Notes under the pieces: generated by a model | Databases searched by the model: none | Seen by the model: only the letters and a program-made list of their open reading frames with translations | Told to the model about the DNA's origin: nothing | Origin: Malurus cyaneus samueli | Taxonomy: Eukaryota > Chordata > Aves > Passeriformes > Maluridae | Direction: 5' to 3' | DNA length: 64,000 nucleotides | Assembly (NCBI GenBank): GCA_009741485.1 | Contig: CM019214.1 | Location: 21,350,267 to 21,414,266, forward strand | Shown: positions 61,134-64,000 of the stretch, piece by piece | Numbering within the stretch: the stretch's first letter is position 1 | How the letters are laid out: the number at the start of each line of letters is the position of its first letter | Program-made: the position numbers and the translations under genes

Positions 61134-62510
61134 TAAGTACAGAAATAGATACAAGAAAAGGGGCTATATTACTCAGCTTGCAGGTTTATATACCTCCTAT
61201 TGCATTCACACCTTTGTCAAATTTCATAATATAGGGCAAGTAATTTTCCTTCAATGAAAAAGAAGATCAGAAATAAATATTTTAGCTACCAGAGGGCATA
61301 ATCTTTTATGCATTACTATTGCTATTCACTATACATACTTGTCATTCAAACTTTTGTAATGAAAACCATTTGTTGAAATATTTTCTGGCAGCATTTATTA
61401 TATTCACTAAGCTTCAGAAAATAAAACCTCCTTAATATCAATAGCAAGAAAATCTAAAACACAGTGACTTTCAGGTTGATTTGTAGATATTACAGCAATT
61501 TTGAAGACAACACATTTGTTTGCATTATGTCATTTCCCACCCAGTACAGTGTGTTCTTTCATTACAAATATATTCATTGGGCTTTGCTGAAAAATATACC
61601 CAACCTAAGTCAAAATTAGATCCAAATGAGATCTCTTGAGTGTAGTGAGAATTGGAATGAAGGCCCCCAGCTATAAGGGATATGTATAACAATATCCTGA
61701 CAGTAATATTCACCCTAGAAAGTGCTAAGAGTTTAGGTTTATTATGCCTTGCTGGGTTATGGCAGAGGACAGAGAATATATCAAAAATGAAGGCAAAGCT
61801 GGAACAGAGACTAAAAAGCTACTGAAAAGAGAAAACATATGTTCTAAAAAACCATTCATTGTGTAGCATTAACCATTAGGTAAGAATGCTAAAATGACAA
61901 AGTCCTTGGAGTATATTTCCAAGAAATTCAAGAATTAATGGGTACAGCTAAACCAGAATTCTGCTCTGCAGATCAATGTTAATTTTTTTCAGTCAGACAG
62001 ATTTGTGCTTTTATGGGCTGTTGCCCTAAAATTTCTGTCATTTACTACACAATCTCAGTAAATAAATTGCATAACTGAAAATCAAATGCAGAGAATACTG
62101 AGCACCTCCCCAAGTAAAAGTTATAGTAAATTATTACGAATATCTACACTGCACTCATTATTTAAGATTGGCACCAAGAAGCTTATGCACTGCCAAACAC
62201 ACAGACCATAAAAAACTGAAGTATTTACATATGCGAGGGTCTTGCATTCATTACAGTTAATTAGATGTGTAAATTAATACAGGACGATTGGACTGGTAAT
62301 GATTTCTTGGAAGCCATTAAAAAACATACTAATAGTTCTACTCAGCAACACTTATATTAAATAGTCCTATAAAAACACCAAACAACAAACTACAAACAAA
62401 AAAACCTCTCCAAAATTGGGATGTATGAGTGTATTTTGATAGCAGCAACTCAGAAAGGATTACTTGTATAGCAGGAAGAGTGCAATAAAAGAAGAAAAAG
62501 TGAATTATTT
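61134..62510. other. Unique AT-rich non-coding DNA
   Basis: Nothing recognised. Confidence 0.62.
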
Positions 62511-62908
62511 TGATGATCAAAGGGATGGAGCACCTCTTCTATGAAGATAGGCTGAGAAAGCTGGGATTGTTCCGGTTGGAGAGGAGAAGATTCTAGGGAA
62601 CCTTCCAGAACCTAAAGGAAGCCTACAAGAGAGCTGAAGTGGGACTTTTTACAGTGACATGTAGTGATAGGACAAGGGGCAATGGCTTTTAACTGAAGGA
62701 GGGAAAGTTTAGGAAGAAATTATTTCCTGAAGGTGGCAAGGCCCTGGAACAGGTTGCCAGGAGAAGCTGTGGGTACCCCATCCTTGGGAATGTTTAAGAC
62801 CAGCTTGGGTGGGACCCTGAGCAAGGTGGTCTAATGGAAAGTGTCCCTACCCATGGCAGGGGGGTTGGAACAAGATGACCTTTAAGGTTCCTTCCAATCC
62901 AAACCAGG
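62511..62908 (+). mobile_element. CR1 LINE 3' fragment, about 400 bp
   Basis: A clear sense CR1 copy. It runs GATGGAGCACCTCTTCTATG, AAGATAGGCTGAGAAAGCTG, AGTGATAGGACAAGGGGCAA, CCTGGAACAGGTTGCCAGGA and TAATGGAAAGTGTCCCTACC, then CATGGCAGGGGGGTTGGAAC and CTTCCAATCCAAACC. It is 5'-truncated and lacks the usual octamer tail. The minus-strand frame at 62794-63117 partly overlaps it. Confidence 0.95.
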
Positions 62909-64000
62909 CTGAAACATGCAAGCTGAAAATCAGTAACGCAAAATGAAAAGTTGTACGCAGAATTTTCTCTCTTGTTGGGAGCAATTGATTGAAAAACTAA
63001 ACAGTTGTAGTAGTTGATCAATAGAGGGCCATGTATTCCCATGGCAATACAAATCTGAATGAAAGGCAGTGCTGAAGAGCTGACAGAAACATCCAGTAAT
63101 AAAAGGGAAGCACACAAACCACTGGCGAGATATCAAAAATAGCACACATACAGTTCAATTCATGTTTGAGAAAACAAAAGGATGGGATTGTGAGAATACA
63201 AAAGGAAGGATTATTTGAATGATAAAGGGGATGAAAACTCTAATTTAGAACATGGAATTAAAAGTACATTGTTTCTTCAGCCTACAAATACAAAAGCCAA
63301 AAGGGATATGAGCAACATTTGTAATTTCTTAATGACTGAAGGATTAGAGAAGGAAAAGGAAACAGATCCAAACAACATCCAGGGAATGTTGGAACAAAAG
63401 CTAGTACCTGCAAAATATGAATATGCATATGAATAGATGAAAACTAGTTGTTTGAATAAGCTCCTTATCAGGTCATGGAAAGGACAGGATATGGAAATAA
63501 AAAAAAAATACAAGTATCTGGAAAATTAAGGTTCTTGCACTGTTAGGTTGAGATCTCTTTCAGTTCCAGAAGCAGGAAGTTTCCAAAAGTTGGAAAACTC
63601 CCATAATTTTCCTATCTGTTTTTTAATCCTCAACTTTAAATTGCTACCTCTTTTGCTTAAGGTCCAGACTGCCAGTCTGTATTTAATTTTAAAATTCACA
63701 TTGATTTGAAAGACTGTTGACTATATTCTCTTGACAGAATATTCTTAGATTTTTTTTTTCTAGAAGTGATCAAGAATAAATATGGTGTCTCTTTCTCCTG
63801 GCAGTTAAATCTATACAGAGAATCAATTACCTGAAACATTATTATCAAATGCTAATTTATTATCAGTCTGGTTTCCTTTCTATTTAAGTCAAGGAAAATT
63901 TAATACTGGTTTTGATGAGAGAGTAATTATTCCAAGAAGGATTTATTTTTAAAATCTTATCTGTGAACTACAGCAGTGTAAAAACAACTTCTAAGATAGG
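62909..64000. other. Unique AT-rich non-coding DNA
   Basis: No gene was recognised. The 73-codon plus-strand frame at 63215-63436 is rich in E, K and N because the strand is purine-rich. It has no splice borders I trust. Confidence 0.55.

Noticed and set aside
63215..63436. 73-codon E/K/N-rich frame as a coding exon
   Set aside because: The strand is purine-rich, which explains the residues; no splice signals in phase were found.
1..64000. CRISPR array, operon, phage or other prokaryotic system
   Set aside because: CR1 LINEs, a tRNA-derived SINE, ERV LTRs, microsatellites and the absence of dense long frames show vertebrate, avian DNA.

Overview
The window reads as non-coding DNA from a bird, most likely a songbird (order Passeriformes). 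It is AT-rich with long unique stretches. Its interspersed repeats are mainly CR1 LINE fragments carrying the avian 3' tail (GGTTGGAAGGGACC... in reverse orientation, ...CCTTCCAACC... in forward orientation). A tRNA-Ile-derived SINE with a CR1-type tail (TguSINE1-like, 56433-56574) points to a passerine. An avian ERVL-type solo LTR lies at 6704-7147. I recognise no known protein-coding gene, tRNA, rRNA, CRISPR array or bacterial feature. The open frames are short (under about 145 codons) and mostly explained by repeats, low-complexity DNA or chance.

Layout. 1-6.7 kb is unique sequence with one GC-rich island (3541-4175) holding an 89-bp tandem duplication. An ERVL LTR follows at 6.7-7.15 kb. 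7.2-22.6 kb is unique AT-rich DNA with poly(A), poly(G), a 10-N assembly gap (17958-17967) and a perfect 63-bp tandem duplication (20751-20876). 22.9-29.4 kb holds three CR1 copies and a perfect 46-bp palindrome (26696-26741). 29.5-46.2 kb is mostly unique, with small tandem repeats and CR1 3' tips. 46.2-51.9 kb is repeat-dense: a CR1 tail, a probable second LTR (46405-47259), an old amniote-type CR1 (48580-49330) and further CR1 pieces. 51.9-58.5 kb is unique apart from the SINE and a GC-richer segment of uncertain origin. 58.6-62.9 kb is a cluster of same-strand CR1 fragments, including a 1.3-kb copy with reverse-transcriptase remnants that ends in an (ATTCT)n array, plus a six-copy 63-bp minisatellite.

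The window could be a gene desert or the inside of a very large intron; the sequence does not decide which. Four places look exon-like because an open frame coincides with splice-type borders: 21814-21944, 32047-32169 and 47828-48062 on the minus strand, and 45035-45152 on the plus strand. I could not match any of them to a known protein. The intron phases of the three minus-strand candidates do not fit one another as neighbours. They are offered as testable candidates, not as a gene model.
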